Shown in pieces: positions 1-8,584 of a DNA stretch of 64,000 nt (positions are counted from its first letter, which is position 1; every line of letters begins with the position of its first letter). The translations under genes and the position numbers were made by a program. The DNA is from Bradyrhizobium sediminis. Its GTDB lineage: Bacteria > Pseudomonadota > Alphaproteobacteria > Rhizobiales > Xanthobacteraceae. Location of the stretch: the NCBI RefSeq assembly GCF_018736085.1, contig NZ_CP076134.1, positions 1,064,501 through 1,128,500 on the forward strand, read 5' to 3'. Below the pieces are notes generated by a model. The model was not told where the DNA came from and did not search any database. It worked only from the letters and a program-made list of their open reading frames with translations.

Positions 1-1
1 G

Positions 2-412
2 CCCGAGCGGATCGAACTGCTCGAAACGGGCATGGAGGGGCAGCCGATCGAACTGGTTGGCTTCGTACTGTCCCGCGCCTGCAAACCCCACGCCGGGGCC
101 TTGCTGGATTTCTGGCAGGCCGACGATAAAGGCCGGTATGACAATTCCGGTTTCCGCCTGCGCGGCCATCAATTCACCGACGCGGAAGGGCGCTATCGAT
201 TGCGCAGCGTCGTGCCCGGCGCCTATGCCGGCCGTACGCGTCATATCCATGTCAAGGTGCAGCCGCGCGGCGGCCGCATGCTGACCACCCAGCTCTATTT
301 CCCCGGTGAGTTACAGAACCGTTCCGATGGCCTCTTTCGCCGCGAGTTGCTGGTACGCACGGCCAAGAACGCGGGATGGCTCGCCGGCCGGTTCGACTTC
401 GTGCTCGATTAG
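2..412 (+). CDS. Intradiol ring-cleavage dioxygenase, 3' part
   Basis: The reading frame is open at the left edge, so this is the C-terminal part of a longer gene; the ATG at 32 is probably internal. The motifs fit the protocatechuate/catechol dioxygenase fold, a beta-sandwich with Fe(III) bound by two Tyr and two His. I see FWQADDKGRYDNSG, a beta-rich core, then PGAYAGRTRHIHVKV, which would supply one Tyr and the two His ligands, and LYFPGE. Enzymes of this family open catechol-type rings with O2. The substrate cannot be told from this part. Many family members outside beta-ketoadipate clusters are secreted or uncharacterised, and no aromatic-pathway gene follows here. Confidence 0.8.
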   Translation, partial: PERIELLETGMEGQPIELVGFVLSRACKPHAGALLDFWQADDKGRYDNSGFRLRGHQFTDAEGRYRLRSVVPGAYAGRTRHIHVKVQPRGGRMLTTQLYFPGELQNRSDGLFRRELLVRTAKNAGWLAGRFDFVLD

Positions 413-770
413 GCGCTTCGGGTCAGCGTTTCCGGCGCCGATGAGCCGATCAATTGCCTGGGTTCGCCGTCCGCCCGAGCGTGTCGGGACCGGCCGCCGG
501 TACCGCGCACGGTTTTCGGGCGATGGCGCTGAAGCGTCCGAAACTGTTTCCGTTCTTCGCAGTGCACCGCCTCAATACCCCTTCGGGCGTCGGATATATC
601 GACGGCATCATCGGCAATCCCGCGGGTTCTCCGACCGCGACGCTGCCAGGTATTTTCGCGAGAGGCTTGGGCGAACGTAAAACGTTTGTTGAACAGGCCA
701 GCAAAGCATGTTATACAATTGTATAACGAACTCGGCGGTAGCTGTGCCAACTTCAAAGAACAGGTTTCCA
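413..770. other. Intergenic region before the toxin-antitoxin pair
   Basis: This stretch of 358 bases has overlapping ORFs in several frames, but none has a recognisable domain or a ribosome binding site. The only clear structure is the palindrome at 710-727 near its right end, described separately. Confidence 0.5.
710..727. promoter_or_regulatory. Perfect 18-bp palindrome, candidate antitoxin operator
   Basis: The sequence GTTATACAATTGTATAAC is its own reverse complement. It lies 43 bases upstream of the AbrB-type antitoxin start and is much more AT-rich than its surroundings. AbrB/MazE-type antitoxins usually repress their own operon by binding such palindromes, so this is the likely autoregulatory site, possibly overlapping the -10 region. 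Binding is inferred. Confidence 0.6.
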
Positions 771-995
771 ATGAAGATCGAAATCAAGAAGATCGGCAAT
801 TCCGACGGCCTTCTCTTGCCCCGCGAGTTGATGCAACGGCTTGACCTCAAGCGAGGCCAGGAACTGCACATCACCGAGCTCGCTGGAGGGGGATTTCAGG
901 CGATGCCCTACGATCCCGACTTCGAGAAGACCATGGAAATCGCCGACCAGATTATGGACAAGTACAAGGACACGCTCGCGGCGCTTGCAAAATGA
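771..995 (+). CDS. AbrB/MazE/SpoVT-type antitoxin
   Basis: A 74-residue protein with an N-terminal swapped-hairpin AbrB DNA-binding domain (KIEIKKIGNSDGLLLPREL, then LDLKRGQEL) and a short acidic helical tail (from about residue 48) likely to wrap the toxin. It is followed after 13 bases by a Fic/Doc toxin gene, the usual antitoxin-first order. An upstream in-frame start at 708 would run through the palindrome at 710-727, so the ATG at 771 is preferred. Expected role: neutralise Doc and repress the operon. Confidence 0.85.
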   Translation: MKIEIKKIGNSDGLLLPRELMQRLDLKRGQELHITELAGGGFQAMPYDPDFEKTMEIADQIMDKYKDTLAALAK

Positions 996-1008
996 CCGGG
1001 AGCGCCAG

Positions 1009-1413
1009 GTGAGCGAGCCGAAAGAGCCGCTTTGGGTCAGCTACGAGCAGGCCATCGCGATCCATAGCCGGCAGTTGCGTCGCTTCGGTGGAGCCCCCGG
1101 CCTGCGCGACGAAGGCATGCTTCGATCGGCCCTTGAACGTCCGATCAACAAATGGCGTTACGAACAATCGGACATGGCCGAACTTGCCGCTGCCTATGCA
1201 TTTGGGCTGGCGAAAAACCACGCCTTTGTCGACGGCAACAAACGCATCGCTTTCATGGCCATGATGGTTTTCTTGCTCAAGAACGGCGTCCCCTTTGACC
1301 CTCAACCGGCGCACGCCACAGCCATCATCCTCTCCCTCGCCGCCGGCGAGGTCAGCGAGGAAAGCCTGACCCGCTGGATCAGGGACAATTGGCCGGCGGA
1401 GCCTGCCAAATAG
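1009..1413 (+). CDS. doc: Doc-type Fic-fold toxin (death-on-curing family)
   Basis: A 134-residue protein starting at GTG, with GGGAG six bases upstream. It carries the Fic signature HAFVDGNKR (about residues 72-80), the Doc form in which Lys replaces the second Gly of canonical Fic. Characterised Doc enzymes phosphorylate EF-Tu and stop translation. The N-terminal part has the usual features of the family (I-HSRQLRRFGG, GLRDEGMLRSALERP). The gene follows the AbrB-type antitoxin and is probably co-transcribed and translationally linked. All expected catalytic motif residues are present, so it looks active. The partner is of AbrB type rather than Phd. Confidence 0.88.
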   Translation: MSEPKEPLWVSYEQAIAIHSRQLRRFGGAPGLRDEGMLRSALERPINKWRYEQSDMAELAAAYAFGLAKNHAFVDGNKRIAFMAMMVFLLKNGVPFDPQPAHATAIILSLAAGEVSEESLTRWIRDNWPAEPAK

Positions 1414-1509
1414 GGCCGCCGGACGTGCACAAGCCGCCCGCCGCCGTTGCCCTCCCGGGTGGTTTGCGGTAATTGCCACGCCAGAGCCGAAACCTGACTG
1501 GGGATACCG

Positions 1510-1662
1510 ATGGCAGAGCATAACGAAGTGGCCTACACGACCGCCGACGGCAACGATTATCCGGCCCATGAGCAGACCTATGAAGGTTTCATCATGCTGG
1601 TGAAGTACGGCACCGCTGCCGTCATTCTCATCGTGGCCATGATGGCGATTTTCCTGACCTGA
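1510..1662 (+). CDS. aa3-type cytochrome c oxidase subunit IV
   Basis: A 50-residue protein: a polar N-terminus (MAEHNEVAYTTADGNDYPAH), the family-typical EQTYEGFIMLVKYGT, then one transmembrane helix ending AMMAIFLT. This matches the small alphaproteobacterial aa3 oxidase subunit IV (PF07835 type), which packs against the catalytic subunits but is not essential for activity. It stands alone just upstream of the transhydrogenase genes, away from ctaCDE, an arrangement I recall from Bradyrhizobium genomes. It is too short for most ORF filters; start and stop were read directly. Confidence 0.85.
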   Translation: MAEHNEVAYTTADGNDYPAHEQTYEGFIMLVKYGTAAVILIVAMMAIFLT

Positions 1663-1794
1663 TCGCTGCCCGATCGCCGCCACCCGGCGATCGGAAAGAC
1701 TGCCCGCCTTCCGGTCTCAAAACCGGGTATCCATCCTTGCGCAATAAGCGCTAGTTTGCTTGCGCAGCGTGCTGCTCGCGCCGCCGGAGGCCCC

Positions 1795-2925
1795 ATGAAG
1801 ATTGCCGTCGCCAAGGAAATCGATGCAGCCGAGCCGCGGGTCGCCGCTTCGCCGGACACGGTGAAAAAATATAGGGCGCTGGGCGTCGATGTCGCGGTCG
1901 AGCCGGGGGCGGGCATCAAGTCCGGCCTGCCGGATTCCGAATTCACCGCGGCCGGCGCCGCCGTCAGCGCCGACGCGCTTGTCGACGCCGACATCATCAT
2001 CAAGGTGAAGCGGCCCGAAGCTTCCGAACTGGCCAGGTACAAGCGCGGTGCGCTGGTCATCGCCATCATGGATCCTTACGGCAACGACGCCGCGCTGAAA
2101 GCGATGGCGGACGCCGGCATCTCGGCGTTCGCGATGGAACTGATGCCGCGCATCACCCGCGCCCAGGTGATGGACGTGCTGTCGAGCCAGGCCAATCTCG
2201 CCGGCTACCGTGCCGTGATCGAGGCGGCGGAAGCTTTCGGCCGCGCCTTTCCGATGATGATGACCGCGGCCGGCACCATCCCGGCGGCCAAGGTGTTCGT
2301 GATGGGCGTCGGCGTTGCCGGCCTGCAGGCGATCGCGACCGCGCGGCGGCTAGGCGCCGTCGTCACCGCGACCGACGTGCGGCCCGCCACCAAGGAGCAG
2401 GTCGAAAGTCTCGGCGCCAAATTCCTCGCGGTCGAGGATGAGGAGTTCAAGAACGCCCAGACCGCCGGCGGCTATGCCAAGGAAATGTCGAAAGAGTATC
2501 AGGCCAAGCAGGCCGCGCTGACCGCCGAGCACGTCAAGAAGCAGGACATCGTCATCACCACGGCGCTGATCCCGGGCCGCCCGGCGCCGAAGCTCGTCAG
2601 CGCGGAGATGGTGAAGTCGATGAAGCCCGGCTCGGTGCTGGTCGATCTCGCCGTCGAACGCGGCGGCAATGTCGAGGGCGCCAAGGCCGGCGAAGTGGTC
2701 GATACCGACGGCGTCAAGATCGTCGGCTACACCAATGTCGCCGGCCGCGTCGCCGCGTCGGCCTCGAGCCTCTATGCGCGCAATCTGTTTTCGTTCATCG
2801 AGACCCTTGTCGACAAGGCCAGCAAGTCGCTCGCGGTGAACTGGGACGACGAACTGGTGAAGGCGACCGCGCTGACCAAGGACGGCGCCGTTATCCATCC
2901 GAACTTCCAGCCGAAGAGCGCGTGA
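1795..2925 (+). CDS. pntAA: NAD(P) transhydrogenase subunit alpha part 1
   Basis: A 376-residue protein, the soluble NAD(H)-binding domain I of proton-translocating transhydrogenase, which uses the proton-motive force to make NADPH from NADH. The start is the ATG at 1795 behind GGAGG at 1786-1790; the longer frame from 1756 has no such site. The N-terminal AlaDh/PNT domain begins MKIAVAKEIDAAEPRVAASP, and the Rossmann motif GVGVAGLQAIATARRLGA is near residue 170. The alpha chain is split, as in Rhodospirillum-type enzymes, with the membrane part encoded by the next gene. pntB follows, giving a full three-gene set. Confidence 0.95.
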   Translation: MKIAVAKEIDAAEPRVAASPDTVKKYRALGVDVAVEPGAGIKSGLPDSEFTAAGAAVSADALVDADIIIKVKRPEASELARYKRGALVIAIMDPYGNDAALKAMADAGISAFAMELMPRITRAQVMDVLSSQANLAGYRAVIEAAEAFGRAFPMMMTAAGTIPAAKVFVMGVGVAGLQAIATARRLGAVVTATDVRPATKEQVESLGAKFLAVEDEEFKNAQTAGGYAKEMSKEYQAKQAALTAEHVKKQDIVITTALIPGRPAPKLVSAEMVKSMKPGSVLVDLAVERGGNVEGAKAGEVVDTDGVKIVGYTNVAGRVAASASSLYARNLFSFIETLVDKASKSLAVNWDDELVKATALTKDGAVIHPNFQPKSA

Positions 2926-2952
2926 ATGAGACTGCGTGATCAGCAATCGTTT

Positions 2953-3051
2953 CGTCATTCCGGGGCGCCTCGAAGAGGCGAACCCGGAATCTCGACCGCA
3001 AGACAATCTCTAGATTCCGGGTTCACGCCTGCGGCGTGCCCCGGAATGACG
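2953..3051. repeat. Intergenic inverted repeat (REP-like) between pntAA and pntAB
   Basis: The outer arms CGTCATTCCGGGGC (2953-2966) and GCCCCGGAATGACG (3038-3051) pair perfectly. An inner pair, AACCCGGAATCT (2981-2992) with AGATTCCGGGTT (3012-3023), also matches. This is the layout of the dispersed palindromic repeats of Bradyrhizobium-type genomes. It would form a long hairpin in the pntAA-pntAB mRNA and could affect stability or differential expression. Confidence 0.85.
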
Positions 3052-3070
3052 AGCTAACAGGAGAGCCGCC

Positions 3071-3388
3071 ATGGATCATATCGCGCAGGCCGTCGACCCC
3101 TTCGTGTTCCGGCTGTCGATTTTCGTGCTCGCCGTGTTCGTCGGCTATTTCGTGGTGTGGTCGGTGACCCCCGCGCTGCATACGCCGCTGATGTCGGTGA
3201 CCAATGCGATCTCCTCGGTGATCGTGGTCGGCGCGCTGCTCGCGGTCGGCGTTCCCATGATCTCAAGCGGCAGCGGCTGGGCGCGCGGGTTTGGCTTCGT
3301 CGCGCTGGTCTTCGCCTGTGTGAATATCTTCGGCGGCTTCCTTGTCACCCAGCGCATGCTGGCGATGTACAAGAAGAAGGCAAAGTGA
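3071..3388 (+). CDS. pntAB: NAD(P) transhydrogenase subunit alpha part 2
   Basis: A 105-residue membrane protein with three hydrophobic segments (FVFRLSIFVLAVFVGYFVVW; SSVIVVGALLAVGVP; GFGFVALVFACVNIFGGFLV), a conserved HTPLMSVTNAIS loop and a basic end (LAMYKKKAK). It is the membrane part of the split alpha chain and forms the proton channel with PntB. AGGAGAG lies about six bases before the start. It lies between pntAA and pntB in the same direction. Confidence 0.93.
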   Translation: MDHIAQAVDPFVFRLSIFVLAVFVGYFVVWSVTPALHTPLMSVTNAISSVIVVGALLAVGVPMISSGSGWARGFGFVALVFACVNIFGGFLVTQRMLAMYKKKAK

Positions 3389-3431
3389 GCGGCGTGCACC
3401 TCGGGGTGACGAAGACAATGGGGGACCTGAG

Positions 3432-4829
3432 ATGAACGCCAATCTGGCTGCAGTACTGTATCTCGTGGCGGGTGTGCTGTTCATCCTGTCACTGCGGGGG
3501 CTGTCCAGTCCCGCCTCATCCCGCCAGGGCAATTTCTTCGGCATGATCGGCATGGCGATCGCGGTCGCGACCACGCTCGCGAGCCATCCGCCGGCGGACG
3601 GTCTTGCCTGGGTGCTGGTGATCCTGGGCGTCGCCATCGGCGGCGGCGTCGGCGCCGTGATCGCGCGCCGGGTGCCGATGACGTCGATGCCGGAGCTGGT
3701 CGCGGCGTTTCACTCGCTGGTCGGCATGGCGGCGGTGCTGGTCGCGGCCGGCGCGTTCTATGCGCCCGAAGCCTTCGACATCGGCAAGCCCGGCCATATC
3801 CACGGCGCCAGCCTGGTCGAAATGTCACTCGGCGTCGCCATCGGCGCGCTGACTTTCACCGGCTCGGTGATTGCGTTCCTGAAACTGTCGGGCCGCATGA
3901 GCGGCGCGCCGATCATCCTCCCCGCGCGTCACCTCATCAATATCGCGCTCGGCGTGGCGCTGGTGGTGTTCATCGTCCGCCTCGTGATGTTCGGCAGCGC
4001 AGTCGACTTCTGGGTCATCACCATCATCGCGCTGGTGCTCGGCGCGCTCCTGATCATTCCGATCGGCGGCGCCGACATGCCGGTCGTGATCTCGATGCTG
4101 AACTCCTATTCCGGCTGGGCCGCCGCCGGCATCGGCTTCACGCTCGGCAATTCGGCGCTGATCATTACCGGTGCGCTGGTCGGCTCGTCGGGCGCGATCC
4201 TGTCCTACATCATGTGCCATGCGATGAACCGCTCCTTCATCTCGGTCATCCTCGGCGGGTTCGGCGGCGAGACCGCGGCGGCGGGCGGCGGCACCGGCGA
4301 AGTGCGCCCGGTGAAACTGGGCTCGGCTGACGATGCGGCCTTCATCATGAAGAACGCGCAGAAGGTCATCATCGTGCCCGGCTACGGCATGGCGGTGGCG
4401 CAGGCGCAGCATGCGCTGCGCGAGATGGCGGACAACCTCAAGAAGGAGGGCGTCGAGGTCAAATACGCGATTCATCCGGTTGCCGGCCGCATGCCCGGTC
4501 ACATGAACGTGCTGCTGGCCGAAGCCAACGTGCCCTATGATGAGGTGTTCGAACTCGAGGACATCAATTCCGAATTCGCCCAGGCCGACGTCGCCTTCGT
4601 GATCGGCGCCAACGACGTCACCAATCCGGCGGCCGAGGAAGACAAGACCTCGCCGATCTACGGCATGCCGGTTCTGCAGGTCTGGAAGGCCGGCACCGTG
4701 ATGTTCATCAAGCGCTCGCTGGCCTCGGGCTATGCCGGCATCGATAATCCGCTGTTCTACCGCGACAACACCATGATGCTGCTCGGCGACGCCAAGAAGA
4801 TGACCGAGAACATCGTCAAGGGGATGTAA
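3432..4829 (+). CDS. pntB: NAD(P) transhydrogenase subunit beta
   Basis: A 465-residue protein. The N-terminal half is polytopic (domain II), with the conserved MTSMPELVAAFHSLVGMAA and AAAGIGFTLGN segments. The C-terminal half is the NADP(H)-binding domain III, with VIIVPGYGMAVAQAQHALREM, HPVAGRMPGHMNVLLAEA and GANDVTNPAA. The length is normal for PntB. The start is the ATG at 3432, where homology begins; the frame extends upstream to 3342 over pntAB. It ends the pnt operon and with PntAA/PntAB regenerates NADPH at the cytoplasmic membrane. Confidence 0.95.
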   Translation: MNANLAAVLYLVAGVLFILSLRGLSSPASSRQGNFFGMIGMAIAVATTLASHPPADGLAWVLVILGVAIGGGVGAVIARRVPMTSMPELVAAFHSLVGMAAVLVAAGAFYAPEAFDIGKPGHIHGASLVEMSLGVAIGALTFTGSVIAFLKLSGRMSGAPIILPARHLINIALGVALVVFIVRLVMFGSAVDFWVITIIALVLGALLIIPIGGADMPVVISMLNSYSGWAAAGIGFTLGNSALIITGALVGSSGAILSYIMCHAMNRSFISVILGGFGGETAAAGGGTGEVRPVKLGSADDAAFIMKNAQKVIIVPGYGMAVAQAQHALREMADNLKKEGVEVKYAIHPVAGRMPGHMNVLLAEANVPYDEVFELEDINSEFAQADVAFVIGANDVTNPAAEEDKTSPIYGMPVLQVWKAGTVMFIKRSLASGYAGIDNPLFYRDNTMMLLGDAKKMTENIVKGM

Positions 4830-4848
4830 GCTCAAGCAGCGAGAGCGC

Positions 4849-5655
4849 ATGACCGTCCTGAAATGGCTCCTGATTGTCGTTTCGGTCGGCTATGTCGGCG
4901 GCCTCGCTGCCCTGTTCCTGCTGCAGCGATCGTTCCTGTTTCCGATCCCGCAGGCCGTGCGCACGACGCCGGCCGCCGCAGGCTTTCCGCAAGCCGAAGA
5001 ACATGTGCTGACCACCGATGACGGCGAGAAGGTCATCCTTTGGCATGTTCCGGCCAGACCGGGACATCCGGTCGTGCTCTATTTCCACGGCAACGGCGAT
5101 TTTCTCGCCGGGTTCTTCGGCCGCTTTCTCGACCTTTTCGCTGACGGGACCGGCATCGTCGCGCTGTCCTTTCGCGGCTATGCCGGCTCGAGCGGACATC
5201 CGAGCGAGCAGGGGCTGCTAAGGGATGCCGCGGCGGCCTATGCCTTCACCACGGCGCGATACAGTGCTGACAGAATAGTCGCCTGGGGCTTTTCGCTCGG
5301 CAGTGGCGTTGCGGTGGCGCTGGCTGCAGAACAGCCGGTCGGAAAACTGATCCTGGAGGCGCCCTACACCTCGACCGTGGATGTCGCGGCTTCGCTGCTT
5401 CCGATCTTCCCAATGCGTCTGATGATACGGGATCCGTTCCGCTCCGACCAGCGCATTGCGCGGGTAACGGCCCCTCTCCTGATCATGCATGGCGCCCGCG
5501 ACTTCACGATCCCGATAGCCTTCGGCGAGCGCCTGTTTGCACTCGCCCATGAACCAAAGCGGTTCATCCGGTTCCCCGAAGGCGGCCACAACGATCTCGA
5601 CAGCTTTGGCGCGCTTGAAACGGCGCGACAATTCATTGGTGGTTCAAAGATCTGA
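4849..5655 (+). CDS. Membrane-anchored alpha/beta hydrolase
   Basis: A 268-residue protein with an N-terminal hydrophobic anchor (WLLIVVSVGYVGGLAALFLL) and a single alpha/beta-hydrolase domain of the Bem46/ABHD13-17 type. The oxyanion strand is YFHGNGDFLAGFF, the nucleophile elbow GFSLGSG, the acid HGARDFTIP and the catalytic His GGHNDL, so the Ser-Asp-His triad is complete. The domain probably faces the periplasm or membrane surface. The substrate is unknown. It begins 19 bases after pntB on the same strand and may be read through from the pnt operon. Confidence 0.8.
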   Translation: MTVLKWLLIVVSVGYVGGLAALFLLQRSFLFPIPQAVRTTPAAAGFPQAEEHVLTTDDGEKVILWHVPARPGHPVVLYFHGNGDFLAGFFGRFLDLFADGTGIVALSFRGYAGSSGHPSEQGLLRDAAAAYAFTTARYSADRIVAWGFSLGSGVAVALAAEQPVGKLILEAPYTSTVDVAASLLPIFPMRLMIRDPFRSDQRIARVTAPLLIMHGARDFTIPIAFGERLFALAHEPKRFIRFPEGGHNDLDSFGALETARQFIGGSKI

Positions 5656-5698
5656 CGACAGTGGCTGCCGAATGCTCAAACTCTATGGATGCGATGCA

Positions 5699-7120
5699 AT
5701 GAAAGCGCGGGGCCTGACGCTCGCCACTTCGGTACTCGTTATCCTGCCTCAGGACGTGCTCGCAGCCACGCTCGACGGCGCGGCCATGAAGTTGCCATTC
5801 GCGCTGCCCTTCGCCGGCCTGCTACTGTCGATTGCGCTCGGGCCGCTGCTGTTTCCGAAACTGTGGCACGCCCACTATGGAAAGATCGCCGCGGCGTGGT
5901 CTGCTGCGGCGCTGACGTCGATCGCGTGGCTGGCCGGCGGCTCGGTGATGCTGGCCGCGTTTGTCCACGCCATGCTGGGCGAATATCTGAGCTTCATCGT
6001 GCTGCTGTTCGCCCTCTATACCGTCGCAGGCGGCATTCTCGTCAGCGGCGATATCAGGGGCACGCCATGGAATAATGCAGCCATTCTCGCGCTCGGCACC
6101 GCGATGGCCAGCATCGTCGGCACCACCGGCGCTGCCATGATCCTGATCCGGCCGTTGATCCGCGCCAATGTCTCGCGCCGATACAACGTTCATGTCATGA
6201 TCTTTTTCATCATTCTCGTCGCCAACGTCGGCGGCGCATTGAGCCCGTTGGGCGATCCGCCGCTCTTCATCGGCTTTCTGAACGGCGTTGATTTCTTCTG
6301 GACCACCAGGAATCTCTGGATCCAGACCGCCATCGTCGCCGGGCTGCTGCTGGCGATGTTCGTCGCGTTCGACCTTTGGCGCTTTCGAAGTGAGCCGATC
6401 GACGGCCGGATCGAACCCGCAGACCCGGTTCGCATTCGCGGCCTCGTCAACGTCGTGCTGATAGCCGCCATCATCGGCTGCATCCTGCTGTCGGCCAACT
6501 GGCGCCCGGGCGTTGCGGTCGAAATTCTCGGCACCAGACTGGAGTTGCAGAATCTGATGCGCGACGGGCTGCTGGTCGCGATCGCATTGCTTTCGTTGTG
6601 GTGGACGCAGGACGAGCATCGTGAGGCGAATGGGTTCACCTGGGAGCCGATCAGGGAAGTGGCCAAACTGTTCGCAGGCATCTTCACGGCCATTATTCCG
6701 GTGCTGGCCATGCTCGATGCCGGCCGGAACGGCGCCTTCGCGTGGCTTCTCACCGCGGTGACGGACCGCGGCGGTACCCCGCATGAGGTTGCCTATTTCT
6801 GGTACACAGGAGTGATGTCGGCGTTCCTCGACAACGCACCTACCTATCTGTTGTTTTTCAAGCTTGCCGGCGGCGATGCGCGCGAACTGATGGGCGAGCT
6901 TACAGGAACGCTGGCGGCGATTTCCATGGGCGCCGTCTATATGGGCGCGCTGACCTATATCGGAAACGCACCAAACTTCATGGTCGCGGCCATCGCGGCC
7001 GAACGCGGGATCAGGATGCCGAGTTTCTTCGGCTATCTGCTGCGGGCCGGGGCAATCCTGGTACCTCTGTTTCTGCTGTTGACCTTCCTGCCGGTCGCGC
7101 CTGTTCTCAAGCTGCATTGA
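5699..7120 (+). CDS. Sodium:proton antiporter, NhaD/ArsB-like ion transporter family
   Basis: A protein of about 473 residues with roughly 11-12 hydrophobic helices and the re-entrant motifs of the ion-transporter superfamily: GTTGAAMILIRPLIRAN, NVGGALSPLGDPPLFIGFL, SAFLDNAPTYLLFF and GNAPNFMVAAIA. These resemble the sodium:proton antiporters annotated across Rhizobiales, rather than arsenite transporters. It would exchange Na+ for H+ across the inner membrane. The start is uncertain: ATG at 5699 gives a signal-like N-terminus, ATG at 5672 adds nine residues, and neither has a strong Shine-Dalgarno. Confidence 0.8.
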   Translation: MKARGLTLATSVLVILPQDVLAATLDGAAMKLPFALPFAGLLLSIALGPLLFPKLWHAHYGKIAAAWSAAALTSIAWLAGGSVMLAAFVHAMLGEYLSFIVLLFALYTVAGGILVSGDIRGTPWNNAAILALGTAMASIVGTTGAAMILIRPLIRANVSRRYNVHVMIFFIILVANVGGALSPLGDPPLFIGFLNGVDFFWTTRNLWIQTAIVAGLLLAMFVAFDLWRFRSEPIDGRIEPADPVRIRGLVNVVLIAAIIGCILLSANWRPGVAVEILGTRLELQNLMRDGLLVAIALLSLWWTQDEHREANGFTWEPIREVAKLFAGIFTAIIPVLAMLDAGRNGAFAWLLTAVTDRGGTPHEVAYFWYTGVMSAFLDNAPTYLLFFKLAGGDARELMGELTGTLAAISMGAVYMGALTYIGNAPNFMVAAIAAERGIRMPSFFGYLLRAGAILVPLFLLLTFLPVAPVLKLH

Positions 7121-7172
7121 GTGCGGTATGGATGCCTGAAAGTTTGTCCGCCGCGACCTGGAGAATCCAACG

Positions 7173-7457
7173 ATGATCAGCGCCAAATCGGACGTTCAGG
7201 TCGATACCCCGGAGGTCCGCGTCACCGAGTGGCGGCTGGCCCCGGGCAGCGCCACCGGCCATCACACCCATGGGATGGATTATGTCATCGTTCCCGTGAC
7301 CTCGGGCGAAATGACCATCGTGGCGCCCAACGGCGACCGCTCCAAGGCGCACCTCGCGGTAGGCAAATCCTATTTCCGCAAAGCCGGCGTCGAGCACGAC
7401 GTGCTCAACGAGACTTCAAGCGAAATCGTGTTCCTGGAAGTCGAGCTGAAGCCCTAA
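7173..7457 (+). CDS. Small single-domain cupin
   Basis: A 94-residue one-domain cupin. Motif 1 is seen as GSATGHHTHGMDYVIVPVTSGE, with two His and a possible metal-binding set, and motif 2 as KAGVEHDVLNET. Cupins of this size often bind a metal or small carboxylates; the substrate cannot be told. It follows the antiporter by 52 bases on the same strand. The hairpin-prone GC-rich sequence after its stop (7460-7477, CCTCGCC/GGCGAGG) has no U-run. Confidence 0.75.
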   Translation: MISAKSDVQVDTPEVRVTEWRLAPGSATGHHTHGMDYVIVPVTSGEMTIVAPNGDRSKAHLAVGKSYFRKAGVEHDVLNETSSEIVFLEVELKP

Positions 7458-7647
7458 GTCCTCGCCTTGGGGCGAGGAGACTGGCGGGCATGGCACCGAC
7501 CTGAGCCGCCTCGCGCGGCGGCTGGCTGACGCGGCCGTGAACGGATTGTTACGCGGGATCAGCCAATTGCCACCGATCTGTCGCAGTTGATCCCTTAATG
7601 CGCCTCAAAGTTCCCGCATCAAAACCGGTGCGGGGAGAGTTGCCGGC

Positions 7648-8565
7648 ATGCTGAAGAAGTATCTGACGAAGTTTGCGGTGGACATTCTGCCGTCGGTGGC
7701 TGCGACCGTCATCGGGGCTTACATCGTCAATCATTTCATCGTGGCCAAGCCAAGCGCGGACACCCCGGCGGCCGTGGTTTCGACTGCAGTCCCCGAGGTT
7801 GCGAAGGCGGACGCCAAGGCATCTGCTACGACATCCGCCGCTACGACATCCGCCAAGGCATCTCCCAAGGCGCCCGAGGCATCCTCCGATCTCGCCAACG
7901 TCCGGGGGCCGGGCGTGACGGCGAAGGGGATTTCCGAAAAGGCCATCCTCGAAAAGACCGCCGCCGAAAAGCCTGCCGAAAACATCGTCGAAAAGCCGAT
8001 GGAGACCGCCGCCATCCCGGTCGAACCGCGGCGGCATCAGCCCGCGCCGCGTGAAAAAACCGTCGCGAAGTCCGTTCCCGCGCCGGCCCCGGCTGTTGCG
8101 CCGGTGGTGTCGGCGCCTGCTACGCCGCCGCCGGCTGATGCCGCGAGCGCTGCCGACGAGCGCCGCGACGCCAACGATCTGGCGCGCGCCGCGATCGATC
8201 GCCTGCGCGGCAGCAACGAAGCTTCGCCGCGGGTCCAGGAAGCCGCGCGTGCACCGGAAGCCGTCCGCATCCCGGATGCGCCACGCGTTGCGCCCGCGGT
8301 CCGGCCGCTGCCGCCGCCGATCATGGTTTCCGCGCCGCCCCCCAATGAGGCGCTCGATGCGCAGGCGGGCTCATCGCCGAGGCCGCCATATGGGGCCACG
8401 CGAAGCGATGATCCGGGCCGCCCGACGCCGCCGGCCGAGATCCCCTCGCGGCCGCTCGATCTGCGGGCCGAAGCCGCAGAGCCGGCGGTCCGGGAACGCA
8501 CCACGGTTGCCGAGGACGTGCTGTCGGCGGCCAAATCGGTGTTCCACGCGGTATTGCCGAAATAG
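7648..8565 (+). CDS. Ala/Pro-rich protein with one N-terminal membrane anchor
   Basis: A 305-residue protein of unknown function. Residues 10-35 form one transmembrane helix (LPSVAATVIGAYIVNHFIVA). The rest is low-complexity and likely disordered: Ala/Lys-rich repeats (SATTSAATTSAKASPKAP), then EKAILEKTAAEKPAENIVEKP, then long Pro/Ala/Arg stretches. It ends in a possible amphipathic helix (DVLSAAKSVFHAVLP). The composition suggests a periplasmic or cytoplasmic tether. No domain is recognised. GGGGAGAG (7631-7638) supports this start. Confidence 0.65.
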   Translation: MLKKYLTKFAVDILPSVAATVIGAYIVNHFIVAKPSADTPAAVVSTAVPEVAKADAKASATTSAATTSAKASPKAPEASSDLANVRGPGVTAKGISEKAILEKTAAEKPAENIVEKPMETAAIPVEPRRHQPAPREKTVAKSVPAPAPAVAPVVSAPATPPPADAASAADERRDANDLARAAIDRLRGSNEASPRVQEAARAPEAVRIPDAPRVAPAVRPLPPPIMVSAPPPNEALDAQAGSSPRPPYGATRSDDPGRPTPPAEIPSRPLDLRAEAAEPAVRERTTVAEDVLSAAKSVFHAVLPK

Positions 8566-8584
8566 TCCCCGGCCGTTGGCCGAT

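Noticed and set aside
454..726. 90-residue ORF between the dioxygenase and antitoxin genes
   Set aside because: It overlaps the operator palindrome, has no ribosome site or domain, and several other frames are equally open.
7460..7522. GC-rich hairpins after the cupin gene as a terminator
   Set aside because: No U-run follows either stem.
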